64,000 nt of DNA from Dokdonella sp. (GTDB lineage Bacteria > Pseudomonadota > Gammaproteobacteria > Xanthomonadales > Rhodanobacteraceae). Below are positions 1 through 8,011 of this stretch, one piece after another. Within the stretch, counting starts at the first letter, position 1. Every line of letters begins with the position of its first letter. The DNA lies in the NCBI GenBank assembly GCA_019634795.1, contig JAHCAR010000001.1, positions 1-64,000 of the forward strand. The letters are read 5' to 3'. The notes below the pieces were generated by a model. It did no database searches. It was not told the origin of the DNA and saw only the letters and a list, made by a program, of their open reading frames with translations. Made by a program: the position numbers and the translations under genes.

Positions 1-1
1 G

Positions 2-250
2 ACCTATGGCGAGGAACTGGCGCGCTGGATCGCATTCGGCGCAAGCCCTCGGGGAACCATCGCTCTCGATCGCTGCTCGAGGGCCCACGCGTGGCTGTCG
101 GGGCGCGACTTCGTGACGCCCGAAGATGTACATGCCGTGGCCGCCGATGTGCTGCGCCATCGGATCCTGCTTACCTATGAAGCGGAAGCCGAGGGTATCA
201 GCAGCGATCAGGTGATCGATCGACTGCTCGAACGCGTGCCGCTGCCCTGA
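2..250 (+). CDS. MoxR-family AAA+ ATPase, C-terminal fragment
   Basis: This is the last 82 codons of a gene that enters from the left edge, read in frame to TGA at 248-250. The residues (G-x-S-P-R-G near the start, then R-A-x-A-x-L-x-G-R-x-F-V-T-P-x-D-V) match the C-terminal lid of MoxR AAA+ ATPases. These act as chaperone-like partners of von Willebrand factor A proteins. The ATPase core lies outside the window. The DUF58, DUF4381 and Bat genes downstream on the same strand are the standard MoxR neighbourhood, which supports the call. A 221-bp gap separates it from the DUF58 gene, so the two may or may not share a transcript. Confidence 0.82.
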   Translation, partial: TYGEELARWIAFGASPRGTIALDRCSRAHAWLSGRDFVTPEDVHAVAADVLRHRILLTYEAEAEGISSDQVIDRLLERVPLP

Positions 251-471
251 ATCCCGCCGGCGTCATGACGGTCAGGACATTCCGGGAGAGCCTTTCCGGC
301 AATGACAAGGTAATGGGTCCGCATCGGACGACCCTGACACCCGCATCCGTGCCGAAGCGCGTCGCCAATTGCACCGGAGCCGGCGATAGCGGGCGCATGG
401 ACTCGAGGCAACATTGCGGACACGCTTGACCGACGGCCGACCCGACTCGCCGGCATCGACACGACCCAGAC

Positions 472-1419
472 ATGAACACGACACGCTCCAAGACCGACAC
501 TGAATCCGGCATCAGCGTATCGCTGACCGAACTGCTGGCTCTGTCCGCGCTGGCCCGCGGCAACAACCTGGCCGAAGTGCGGCGCAGCGCGGCCGCCCGA
601 ACCGGGCAACATGCGTCGCGCTGGCGTGGCCGCGGGGTCGATTTTCGCGAGTCCCGAATCTATCAGGCCGGCGACGACATTCGCCACATGGACTGGCGGG
701 TCACGGCGCGCAGCGGACGTCCGCACACCAAGCTGTTCGAGGAGGAGCGCGAGCACGGACTTCTGATCATGATGGACTTCAATCCGGGCATGCGATTCGG
801 CACCCGTGCCCGCTTCAAGAGCGTACAGGCGGCAAGGGCTGCAAGCCTGCTTGCCTGGATGGCGACCCATGCCGGCGATCGGGTCGGTGTGCTCGGCTTC
901 GGTGGTGGCATCAACGAGGAAGTGAAGCCGGCCGGTGGCCGGCGCGGCGTGCTGCAGGTATTGCGCGCGCTGCGCGACTGGGATCGCGATGCCGGCAACC
1001 TGCGCGAGTCGCTGGGCGAGGCCCTGCAGCGTGCACGTCGGCTCTTGCGTCCAGGTACGCGGTTGATCGTCATCAGCGACGGCTACAGCGCGGACGCCGA
1101 TGCGTGGCCGATACTCGCGCGATGTGCCGGGCGGCACGAACTCGGTTGCGTACTCGTCTCGGACCCGCTCGAGCAGGGGCCGCCTCCGGCAGGGCGTTAC
1201 GCCGTGAGCACGCGGGACGGGCGACGCATGCTCGATTTCGGCAACCGCCAGCAGCGCGAGGACTGGACGAAGCCGTTCGCGGCTGTTCGTGATCGCGTCC
1301 GCAGCGAATTCGTCCGCGTCGGCGCGCGCGTGGTCGATCTGGCAACCGATGCGGATTTGCGCAAGGCGATCATGCCTTTCACCGATCGCGCCCAGGTTCC
1401 ACGGGATTCATCGGCATGA
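472..1419 (+). CDS. DUF58 domain protein (MoxR/Bat operon)
   Basis: A 315-residue protein. The DUF58 signature lies around residues 56-93 (V-D-F-R-E-S-R, then G-D-D-I-R-H-M-D-W-R-V-T-A-R). The rest resembles a VWA fold with a degenerate metal site: residues 102-107 read D-F-N-P-G-M where D-x-S-x-S would be expected. DUF58 proteins sit between moxR and bat genes in many bacteria and probably work with the MoxR ATPase on envelope or metal-centre maturation; the molecular role is not settled. Its stop overlaps the start of the next gene (ATGA at 1416-1419), indicating translational coupling. No membrane segment is evident, so a cytoplasmic location is likely. Confidence 0.93.
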   Translation: MNTTRSKTDTESGISVSLTELLALSALARGNNLAEVRRSAAARTGQHASRWRGRGVDFRESRIYQAGDDIRHMDWRVTARSGRPHTKLFEEEREHGLLIMMDFNPGMRFGTRARFKSVQAARAASLLAWMATHAGDRVGVLGFGGGINEEVKPAGGRRGVLQVLRALRDWDRDAGNLRESLGEALQRARRLLRPGTRLIVISDGYSADADAWPILARCAGRHELGCVLVSDPLEQGPPPAGRYAVSTRDGRRMLDFGNRQQREDWTKPFAAVRDRVRSEFVRVGARVVDLATDADLRKAIMPFTDRAQVPRDSSA

Positions 1420-1898
1420 AGGCGGACGGACCGGAACTTCGCGACATCCATTTGCCGGCGGATCCGTCGTGGTGGCCACCTGCGCCAGGCTGGTGGCTGC
1501 TGCTCGGGATCGTGCTCGGTCTCGTTGCAGTTGCCGTCGTGCTGCTGCGCCGGCGCCAGCGCCGCCGACGCTGGCAAGCCCGGATCTTGGCCGAACTCGA
1601 TGCCATCGCCGCGCATCAGAAAAGCGAGCCGGATGCCGTACGCCTGGCAGCCGAGGTGTCGCAACTGCTGCGCAGGGCTAGCCGCCTGCTCGATGCTGCG
1701 GCACCAGCCGTGCATGGCGAAGCCTGGCTGCGCTTCCTCGACAAGCCACTCGACGGCACCGACTTTTCCGCTGGGGTCGGTCGCGTGCTCCTCGAAGGGC
1801 CGTATCGGCGCAACCTGGATACGGATGCCGACGCCCTGCTTGAGCTGGCCCGTCGCTGGCTGGAGCGCGTTACTGCCGAACGGAAAGAACATGTTTGA
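1416..1898 (+). CDS. DUF4381 domain membrane protein
   Basis: A 160-residue protein with the DUF4381 hallmark near the N terminus: an L-R-D-I-H-L-P sequence followed by W-W-P-P-A-P-G-W-W. One transmembrane helix follows (about residues 26-45), then an Arg-rich stop-transfer stretch and a helical cytoplasmic domain. DUF4381 proteins occur almost only in MoxR-Bat operons, and their biochemical role is unknown. The gene overlaps its upstream neighbour by 4 bp and its downstream neighbour by 8 bp, so it is part of one coupled operon. Confidence 0.9.
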   Translation: MKADGPELRDIHLPADPSWWPPAPGWWLLLGIVLGLVAVAVVLLRRRQRRRRWQARILAELDAIAAHQKSEPDAVRLAAEVSQLLRRASRLLDAAAPAVHGEAWLRFLDKPLDGTDFSAGVGRVLLEGPYRRNLDTDADALLELARRWLERVTAERKEHV

Positions 1899-2895
1899 GC
1901 TGGCCTGGCCCTGGATGCTGCTGGCCCTGCCGCTGCCGCTGCTGGTTGCGCTGCTGCTGCCACGCGCGCGCCAGACCATCAGCGCCGCCCTGCGCCTGCC
2001 GCATGCCGGCCTGCACTGGCCGCAAACCGCCCGCGTTTCACCGGTGTCGAACTGGCGGCGCGGACTGGCCTTGCTGGCCTGGTGCCTGCTTGTTCTTGCG
2101 GCAGCGCGCCCACAATGGCTGGGCGAGCCCGAAGATGTTCCGCGCAGCGGTCGCGATCTGCTTCTTGCGGTCGACACCTCGGGCAGCATGAGCATCCAGG
2201 ACATGCAGATCGGCAACGCGGCCGCGGACCGGTTCTCGACGGTCCAGATGATCGCCTCGGACTTCATCGAACGCAGGGCAGGCGACCGCGTCGGCCTGGT
2301 CCTGTTCGGCTCACGCGCCTACCTGCTGACTCCCCTGACCTTCGACCTCAAGACCGTGGCCAAGCAGCTCGATGAATCGGAGATCGGCCTCGCCGGTCGC
2401 GAGACAGCGATCGGCGATGCGGTCGGCCTTTCGGTCAAGCGCCTGCTCGAGCGGCCGCAGGACCAGCGTGTACTGATCCTGCTCACCGATGGCGTCAACA
2501 ATGCCGGGGCGCTGGATCCGCAGAAGGCGATCGAACTCGCAGTGGCCAACAAGGTGCGCATCTATACCGTCGGCATCGGTGCCGAAGCGGTCAGCGTCGA
2601 CAGCCTGTTCGGCAGCCGCATGATCAATCCCTCCGCCGATCTCGATGTCGGCATGCTCACCGAAATGGCGGACAAGACCGGTGGCCGCTTCTTCCGCGCG
2701 CGCGATACCGCAGAGCTGGCCGGCATCTACCGGGAAATCGACAAGCTCGAACCGGTTGCCGACAACCCCGAGACGCTGCGCCCGATCGAGGAGATCTACG
2801 TCATGCCGCTGGCCGCATCCATGCTGATCGCGCTGCTCGTTGCGCTTTCACCGTGGCTGCGTGCGCGGAGCCTGCGCGAGGTCATGGCGACATGA
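1891..2895 (+). CDS. batA: BatA-like VWA domain membrane protein
   Basis: A 334-residue protein. The start at 1891 gives the typical short N-terminal helix (about residues 2-24). A second helix covers about 58-72 and a C-terminal helix about 302-322. The VWA domain starts near residue 88 and keeps an intact metal-ion-dependent adhesion site, D95-T-S-G-S-M-S101, and the later L-L-T-D-G strand. BatA (Bacteroides aerotolerance) proteins are inner-membrane VWA proteins that pair with BatB. The frame stays open further upstream, to 1525, but that stretch lies inside the DUF4381 gene. An ATGA overlap joins it to batB. Confidence 0.92.
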   Translation: MFELAWPWMLLALPLPLLVALLLPRARQTISAALRLPHAGLHWPQTARVSPVSNWRRGLALLAWCLLVLAAARPQWLGEPEDVPRSGRDLLLAVDTSGSMSIQDMQIGNAAADRFSTVQMIASDFIERRAGDRVGLVLFGSRAYLLTPLTFDLKTVAKQLDESEIGLAGRETAIGDAVGLSVKRLLERPQDQRVLILLTDGVNNAGALDPQKAIELAVANKVRIYTVGIGAEAVSVDSLFGSRMINPSADLDVGMLTEMADKTGGRFFRARDTAELAGIYREIDKLEPVADNPETLRPIEEIYVMPLAASMLIALLVALSPWLRARSLREVMAT

Positions 2896-4856
2896 ACACG
2901 TTTGCCGAGTTCCACTTCCTGCGTCCGGCCTGGCTGCTTGCACTGGCCCTGATCCCGCTGGCCTGGTGGTTCTGGCGCCACGTGCGTGGCGAGGCCGGCA
3001 ACTGGCAGGCGGTGGTCGATGCGCATCTGCTCCCGCACCTGGTGGAAACGACGCAGGAACGTTCACGCCACGGCGGCATCTGGCTGGCGGCCCTGGTCTG
3101 GTTGTTGGCCTGCCTTGCCCTGGCCGGCCCGGCCTGGGAGCGTGAGTCCTTGCCCCTGTATCGCAACGAGGCAGCACGCGTGCTGGCCATCGAACTTGCC
3201 CCGACCATGCTCGCCGCCGACGTCAAGCCGACGCGCCTGGCCCGCGCCCGATTCAAGATCAATGACATCCTTGCAGCCAGCCGCGACATGCAGACCGCAC
3301 TGATCGGCTATTCCGGCGATGCCTTCATCGCCGCGCCGCTGACCGACGACGTCAATACCGTGCGCAATCTCGTCGATGCGCTCGATCCCGGTGTGATGCC
3401 GGTCGTCGGCAACAACACCGAGCGCGCCATCGAGCAAGCCTACCGACTCATCGAGCAGGCCGGACTGAAAGGCGGTGAACTGATCCTGCTGGCCGACAGC
3501 GCCAGCACGCGCGCCCTCGCCGCGGCCCGCGCCGCCCACCGCAAGGGCCTTGTCATCTCGGTCCTTGGCATCGGCAGCGACAGCGGTGCGCCGGTGCCCT
3601 TGCCGCAAGGCGGATTCCTGCAGGATGCCCAGGGCAACATCGTGCTGCCGAGACTTGACGAGCAGGGCTTGCGCGAGCTGGCCGAGGCCGGCGGCGGACA
3701 CTATGCCCGGCTCAGCGCCGACCGCAGCGATCTTGGCATCGTGCTGGGCTCCAACAGTGCCGGTCCGGATACGGCGAAGGCGACCGACAGCAAGGCCTTG
3801 AGCGCCCGCTACCGGGATCGCGGCCCATGGCTGGTGCTGGCCCTGCTGCCACTGGCCATGCTCGCCTTTCGCCGAGGCTGGCTGATGGCCTTGGCGCTGG
3901 CGCTAGTCGCACCGGCGCCGCCCGCACAGGCAATGGACTGGATGGACCTCTGGCAACGCCCTGACCAGCGGGCGGCCAGAGCCCTGGCCGAAGGCGACGC
4001 CGCGCGTGCGCAGGCGCTCGCGAAGGATCCGCAATGGCAAGGCAGCGCGGCCTACCGGGCCGGCGATTTCGCCTCTGCCAGCGAAGCCTTCGCCAAGTCA
4101 ACGGGCGCGCAGGCGCAGTACAACCGCGGCAATGCGCTGGCCCGGGAAGGCAAATACGAAGAAGCGCTCGAGGCCTATGGCAAGGCCCTCGAAGCAAGCC
4201 CCGGCATGGAGGACGCCGAGGCCAACAAGCGCGCGGTCGAGGAGTGGCTCAAGCGCCAGCAGGAACAGCAGCAGAAGAACAAGCAGCAGAACCAGCAGGG
4301 CAGCGGGCAGGACAAGCAAAACCAGCAAGGGCAGAACGACAGCTTGCAGTCCGGTCAGTCCGGCAACCAGCAACAGGACGCGGGCCAGCAGGGCCAGCAA
4401 CCATCCGACCAGGACAAGGGCAGCGAATCACCCGAGGATGCGGCCGGGAAAAAGGACCAGCCGGGGCAGCAGGATTCGTCCGCGGATTCGGACAAGAACG
4501 CCGATGCCAAGCCCGGGGACGACAGGAGTGGCGGCGATTCGTCATCCGACGCCGATGCCGAGCAGAAGCCCGCGGAAGCCAGCGGCAAGAGTGCGGCCGA
4601 AACCGCGCAGGAGAAGCAGCAACGCGAACAGCAGCAGGCGCAGATGGCCAAGGCCATCGACAAGGCCCTCGACGGCAAGCCGCAAGGCGAACAGAAGCCG
4701 GCCAGCGATGCGGCGGCGATGAGCGAATCGGAACGCGAACAGCAGCAGGCCTTGAACCAGTGGCTGCAACGCGTGCCCGACGATCCGGGGGGTCTGCTGC
4801 GACGGAAATTCCAGCTCGAATACGATCGACGTCAGCGCGACGGAGGTGATCAATGA
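2892..4856 (+). CDS. BatB-BatC fusion: VWA domain plus TPR and Gln-rich tail
   Basis: A 654-residue protein combining BatB and BatC. N-terminal helices (about 12-28 and 62-79) precede a VWA domain (about 95-300) and two more hydrophobic segments near residues 315-350. A TPR follows (about 405-440, N-R-G-N-A-L-A-R-E-G-K-Y-E-E-A-L), as in BatC, and then about 170 residues rich in Gln, Asp, Ser and Lys, probably disordered. In the VWA domain the usual D-V-S-x-S-M metal site is replaced by E101-L-A-P-T-M, so metal binding is probably lost even though the A-D-V-K-P-x-R-L-x-R-A-R block after it is conserved. Both ends overlap neighbouring genes by ATGA. Confidence 0.92.
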   Translation: MNTFAEFHFLRPAWLLALALIPLAWWFWRHVRGEAGNWQAVVDAHLLPHLVETTQERSRHGGIWLAALVWLLACLALAGPAWERESLPLYRNEAARVLAIELAPTMLAADVKPTRLARARFKINDILAASRDMQTALIGYSGDAFIAAPLTDDVNTVRNLVDALDPGVMPVVGNNTERAIEQAYRLIEQAGLKGGELILLADSASTRALAAARAAHRKGLVISVLGIGSDSGAPVPLPQGGFLQDAQGNIVLPRLDEQGLRELAEAGGGHYARLSADRSDLGIVLGSNSAGPDTAKATDSKALSARYRDRGPWLVLALLPLAMLAFRRGWLMALALALVAPAPPAQAMDWMDLWQRPDQRAARALAEGDAARAQALAKDPQWQGSAAYRAGDFASASEAFAKSTGAQAQYNRGNALAREGKYEEALEAYGKALEASPGMEDAEANKRAVEEWLKRQQEQQQKNKQQNQQGSGQDKQNQQGQNDSLQSGQSGNQQQDAGQQGQQPSDQDKGSESPEDAAGKKDQPGQQDSSADSDKNADAKPGDDRSGGDSSSDADAEQKPAEASGKSAAETAQEKQQREQQQAQMAKAIDKALDGKPQGEQKPASDAAAMSESEREQQQALNQWLQRVPDDPGGLLRRKFQLEYDRRQRDGGDQ

Positions 4857-6547
4857 ACATGCGCCGGATGGCAGTCCTGCTGCTCCTTATGCTTGCATCT
4901 GCGCATGCATTTGCGGATTCGACGGCGCGCGCCTGGCTCGATCGCAACAGCATGCAGCTCGGCGAGACGGTCACGCTCAACGTGGAGACCGATGACAGTA
5001 GCGCCGGCGAGCCGGACTTCAGCGCGCTCCTCGACGATTTCAACTCTCTAGGCACCCAGTCCAGCCGGCAGATCAGCATGACCAACGGCAGCACCAGCGC
5101 CAAGATGGTCTGGGCGATCGGCCTCGAGCCCAAGCATGCCGGCACCCTGACCATTCCGGCCTTCACGGTCGGCAATGCACAGACCGATCCGCTGACCCTG
5201 ACCGTGTTGCCGGCGCCGGCCGGGGCACAAGGCAAGCCTGGCGACAATGTCTTCATCGAGGTCACGGCCGACCCGCTGACGCCGTACGTCCAGCAACAGG
5301 TCCGCTACACCGTGAAGCTGTATTTCTCGGTCGATCTCAGCGACGGTTCGCTCGACGAGCCTTCGACCTCCGGCGCGGTCGTGCAGAAGCTCGGTCGCGA
5401 CAAGCGCTATACCGCGACCGTCGGTGGCCGCCGCTACCAGGTGCTCGAACGCAACTATGCGTTGACGCCCGAGCAAAGCGGATCGATGGAGGTGCCCGCC
5501 CTCGTCTTTCGCGGCAGCGCCGTCGACAATTCCGATCCGATCGGATTCTTCCGCCGCGGCCGCACGGTCAGCGCGCGCTCCGATGCGATCCAGCTCGAGG
5601 TGCGGGCCAAACCCGCGAGCTGGGGCAACCAAGCCTGGTTGCCTGCTGCGTCGCTCAGCCTGACCGAAGAATCGCCGTTGCCGACTAAGGCCACGGTCGG
5701 CGAGCCACTGACGCGGACCATCCGCTTGCGCGCGCAAGGGCTCGGCTTCGAGCAGCTCCCGGAACTGGAACTGGAAAAGCCTGCTGGCACCGAGATCTAT
5801 CCGGACAAGCCCGACACGCGGACCCGGGACGATGGCAGCTGGATCTACGGCGAGCGCACGCGCAAGTTCGCCATCGTGCCGACTCGCCCCGGCAAGCTGG
5901 TCCTGCCCGAGATGTCGGTGGTCTGGTGGAACACGGCCAAGGACCAGATCGAACGCACCGTGCTGCCGGCGCACGAGATCGACGTCCAGCCCGCAGCCGC
6001 TTCGGCAAACGCCCCGCCGCCAGCCGATACCGGTTCGACGCCGGTGCCTGCGATCGAGTCCGCGGCTCCGGCCACGATCATCTACCCTTCGGCCGATTCC
6101 GGCACGGCGACGCGGTTCTGGCGCGGCGTGTCCGTCGTCCTCGCCGCGGCCTGGCTGATCACCCTGGTTCTCTGGCTCAGGGCGCGACGTGACGGTCCGC
6201 GCGCAGGCCCCGTGCAGGCGGTCTCGAAACAGGCGCCGGCACGCAGCACGTTCATGCGCGCTTGCGCAATGGGAGACCTGGTCGGCGCCGAGCGTGCCCT
6301 GGTCTCCTGGGCGAAGAGTGAACGACCAGGTGTCCGCAACATCGGTGAACTGATCGCCCAGCTCGCCGACGAGGGGCAGCGCGATGCGCTCGAGGAGCTG
6401 CTCCGCATGCGCTATGCGGGTGCGAGCTCGGAAGGTCTCGGTGCCCGCCTGAGCCGATCCCTGCGCAGTGGCTTCGCCTGGGAGAAGGCCGAGCCGGTCG
6501 AGGCACAATCGGAGGCGTTGCCGCCGCTGTATCCCGACCGACGCTGA
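4853..6547 (+). CDS. batD: BatD-like protein (oxygen-tolerance family)
   Basis: A 564-residue protein. A signal peptide (about residues 1-21, cleaved after A-H-A-F-A) is followed by a long beta-rich extracytoplasmic region, a single transmembrane helix (about 422-442) and a cytoplasmic tail of about 120 residues. This is the usual BatD architecture. BatD is thought to act with BatA and BatB at the inner membrane during envelope stress or aerotolerance; direct biochemistry is scarce. The start overlaps the stop of the BatB-BatC gene, and no further Bat gene follows, so it ends the operon. Confidence 0.9.
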   Translation: MNMRRMAVLLLLMLASAHAFADSTARAWLDRNSMQLGETVTLNVETDDSSAGEPDFSALLDDFNSLGTQSSRQISMTNGSTSAKMVWAIGLEPKHAGTLTIPAFTVGNAQTDPLTLTVLPAPAGAQGKPGDNVFIEVTADPLTPYVQQQVRYTVKLYFSVDLSDGSLDEPSTSGAVVQKLGRDKRYTATVGGRRYQVLERNYALTPEQSGSMEVPALVFRGSAVDNSDPIGFFRRGRTVSARSDAIQLEVRAKPASWGNQAWLPAASLSLTEESPLPTKATVGEPLTRTIRLRAQGLGFEQLPELELEKPAGTEIYPDKPDTRTRDDGSWIYGERTRKFAIVPTRPGKLVLPEMSVVWWNTAKDQIERTVLPAHEIDVQPAAASANAPPPADTGSTPVPAIESAAPATIIYPSADSGTATRFWRGVSVVLAAAWLITLVLWLRARRDGPRAGPVQAVSKQAPARSTFMRACAMGDLVGAERALVSWAKSERPGVRNIGELIAQLADEGQRDALEELLRMRYAGASSEGLGARLSRSLRSGFAWEKAEPVEAQSEALPPLYPDRR

Positions 6548-6690
6548 GCCAACTCGCTGCTGGCCGCGGTTTCGCCCCGCCCGGGCATGCGGCACACTAG
6601 GGATCCATCTGGATTCCGGAGCGTGCCGCGCATGAGCCCTTCCCGAACACTCTCGACGACACCCCGCGTGGCATCCGCAGGTCGATCGGC

Positions 6691-7986
6691 ATGAGTGCGC
6701 GCCCACCGATGGCCTTGCATACCAAGATGCTGATCGGCTTCGTGTTCGGCCTCGTGGCCGGCCTGATCGTGCATCGTTTCATTGGCGGTGATACCGACTG
6801 GGTTCAGTTGTTGATGACCTGGGTCACCCAGCCGGTCGGCAAGATCTTCCTGCGTCTGCTGTTCATGCTGGTCATTCCGTTGTTGTTTTCCGCGCTGGTC
6901 GTCGGCGTGGCTGAAATGGGGGATATCCGTTCGCTCGGTCGGGTCGGCTGGAAAACCCTCGGCTACACCGTGGTCGTTTCCTCGATCGCGGTCGTCATCG
7001 GCATCACCCTGGTCAACCTGTTCCATCCTGGCGCCGGCGTCGACCCCGAGGTCGCCCGCCAGCTGCTCAGCGATGCCAGCGAGAACGCGCAAAAGATCGC
7101 CGCCAGCGGCGCCCTGCAGGGCTCGGGTATCGACCTCGTCCTCAACATCGTGCCGACCAACGTGATCCGGGCCGCCGCCGACAACGACATACTCGCGGTC
7201 ATGTTCTTTGCCCTGATGTTCGGCATCGGCATCGTCCTTACCAAGTCGCCGCTGGCAATGAAGACCAAGGAAGTCATCGAGGGCGTATTCGAGATCTCGA
7301 TGTCGCTGATCCACCTGGTCATCCGCTTCGCGCCCTATGCGGTGGCTTGTCTGGTCTTCAACCTTGCCGCCGTGTTCGGCTGGGACCTGTTGGCCAAGCT
7401 GGCCGGCTACGTCGGCGTTGCCCTGCTGGCCATGGCCATCCACTTCTTCGTCGTCTATTCGATCAGCGTGCGCTGGCTTGGCGGCATGTCGCCGATAAAG
7501 TTCTTCCGCGGGTCGCAGGAAGCGATCGTCATGGCGTTCTCGACCGCATCGAGCAACGCGACGCTGCCGACCGCATTGATGGTGGCCGAGGAAGAGCTCA
7601 AGCTGCCGAAACGCATCTCGCGTTTCGTCCTGACCATCGGCGCGACCGCCAACCAGAACGGCACGGCCCTGTTCGAGGGCGTCACCGTCCTGTTCCTTGC
7701 CCAGTTCTTCAACGTGGACCTGAGCCTGACCCAGCAGGTCGTGGTCATGCTGGTCTGCATCCTCGGCGGCATCGGCACGGCCGGCGTGCCGGCAGGTTCG
7801 TTGCCGGTCATCGCGATGATCTGCGGCATGGTTGGCGTGCCGCCCGAGGGCATCGGCCTGATCCTCGGCGTCGACCGCTTCCTCGACATGTGCCGGACGA
7901 CGCTCAACGTGACCGGCGACCTGGCCGCCGCGGTTGTCGTTTCCAACGGCGTTGAAGATATTGGCGAACCGAAAACGGATTCGTGA
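6691..7986 (+). CDS. Dicarboxylate/amino acid:cation symporter (DAACS family)
   Basis: A 431-residue polytopic membrane protein with family motifs in order. The Ser-rich re-entrant loop F-S-T-A-S-S-N-A-T-L-P is at 283-293, N-Q-N-G-T is at 321-325 (the N-M-D-G-T position of glutamate transporters) and D-R-F-L-D-M-C-R-T-T-L-N-V-T-G-D is at 395-410. The family imports glutamate, aspartate or C4-dicarboxylates with sodium or protons. The Gln-Asn in place of Met-Asp may alter cation or substrate coupling, so the substrate is left open. ATGs at 6691 and 6709 are both possible starts. The kinase gene begins 25 bp after the stop. Confidence 0.93.
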   Translation: MSARPPMALHTKMLIGFVFGLVAGLIVHRFIGGDTDWVQLLMTWVTQPVGKIFLRLLFMLVIPLLFSALVVGVAEMGDIRSLGRVGWKTLGYTVVVSSIAVVIGITLVNLFHPGAGVDPEVARQLLSDASENAQKIAASGALQGSGIDLVLNIVPTNVIRAAADNDILAVMFFALMFGIGIVLTKSPLAMKTKEVIEGVFEISMSLIHLVIRFAPYAVACLVFNLAAVFGWDLLAKLAGYVGVALLAMAIHFFVVYSISVRWLGGMSPIKFFRGSQEAIVMAFSTASSNATLPTALMVAEEELKLPKRISRFVLTIGATANQNGTALFEGVTVLFLAQFFNVDLSLTQQVVVMLVCILGGIGTAGVPAGSLPVIAMICGMVGVPPEGIGLILGVDRFLDMCRTTLNVTGDLAAAVVVSNGVEDIGEPKTDS

Positions 7987-8011
7987 CAAGCCCGGACCTG
8001 TCCCGCCAGCG

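Noticed and set aside
4821-4836. TACGATCG-like palindrome inside the BatB gene
   Set aside because: Coding sequence with a different spacer and no promoter context, so not counted with the TACGA sites.
4249-5265. Minus-strand frame across the Gln-rich tail of the BatB/C fusion
   Set aside because: Low-complexity antisense reading of the Gln-rich region; no domain or start context.
5048-6706. A 552-codon minus-strand frame across batD
   Set aside because: Antisense shadow of the BatD gene; no domain pattern.
6412-7989. A 525-codon minus-strand frame across the symporter gene
   Set aside because: Antisense to a clear transporter; its His/Asp/Gln-rich content is typical of reverse-strand reading.
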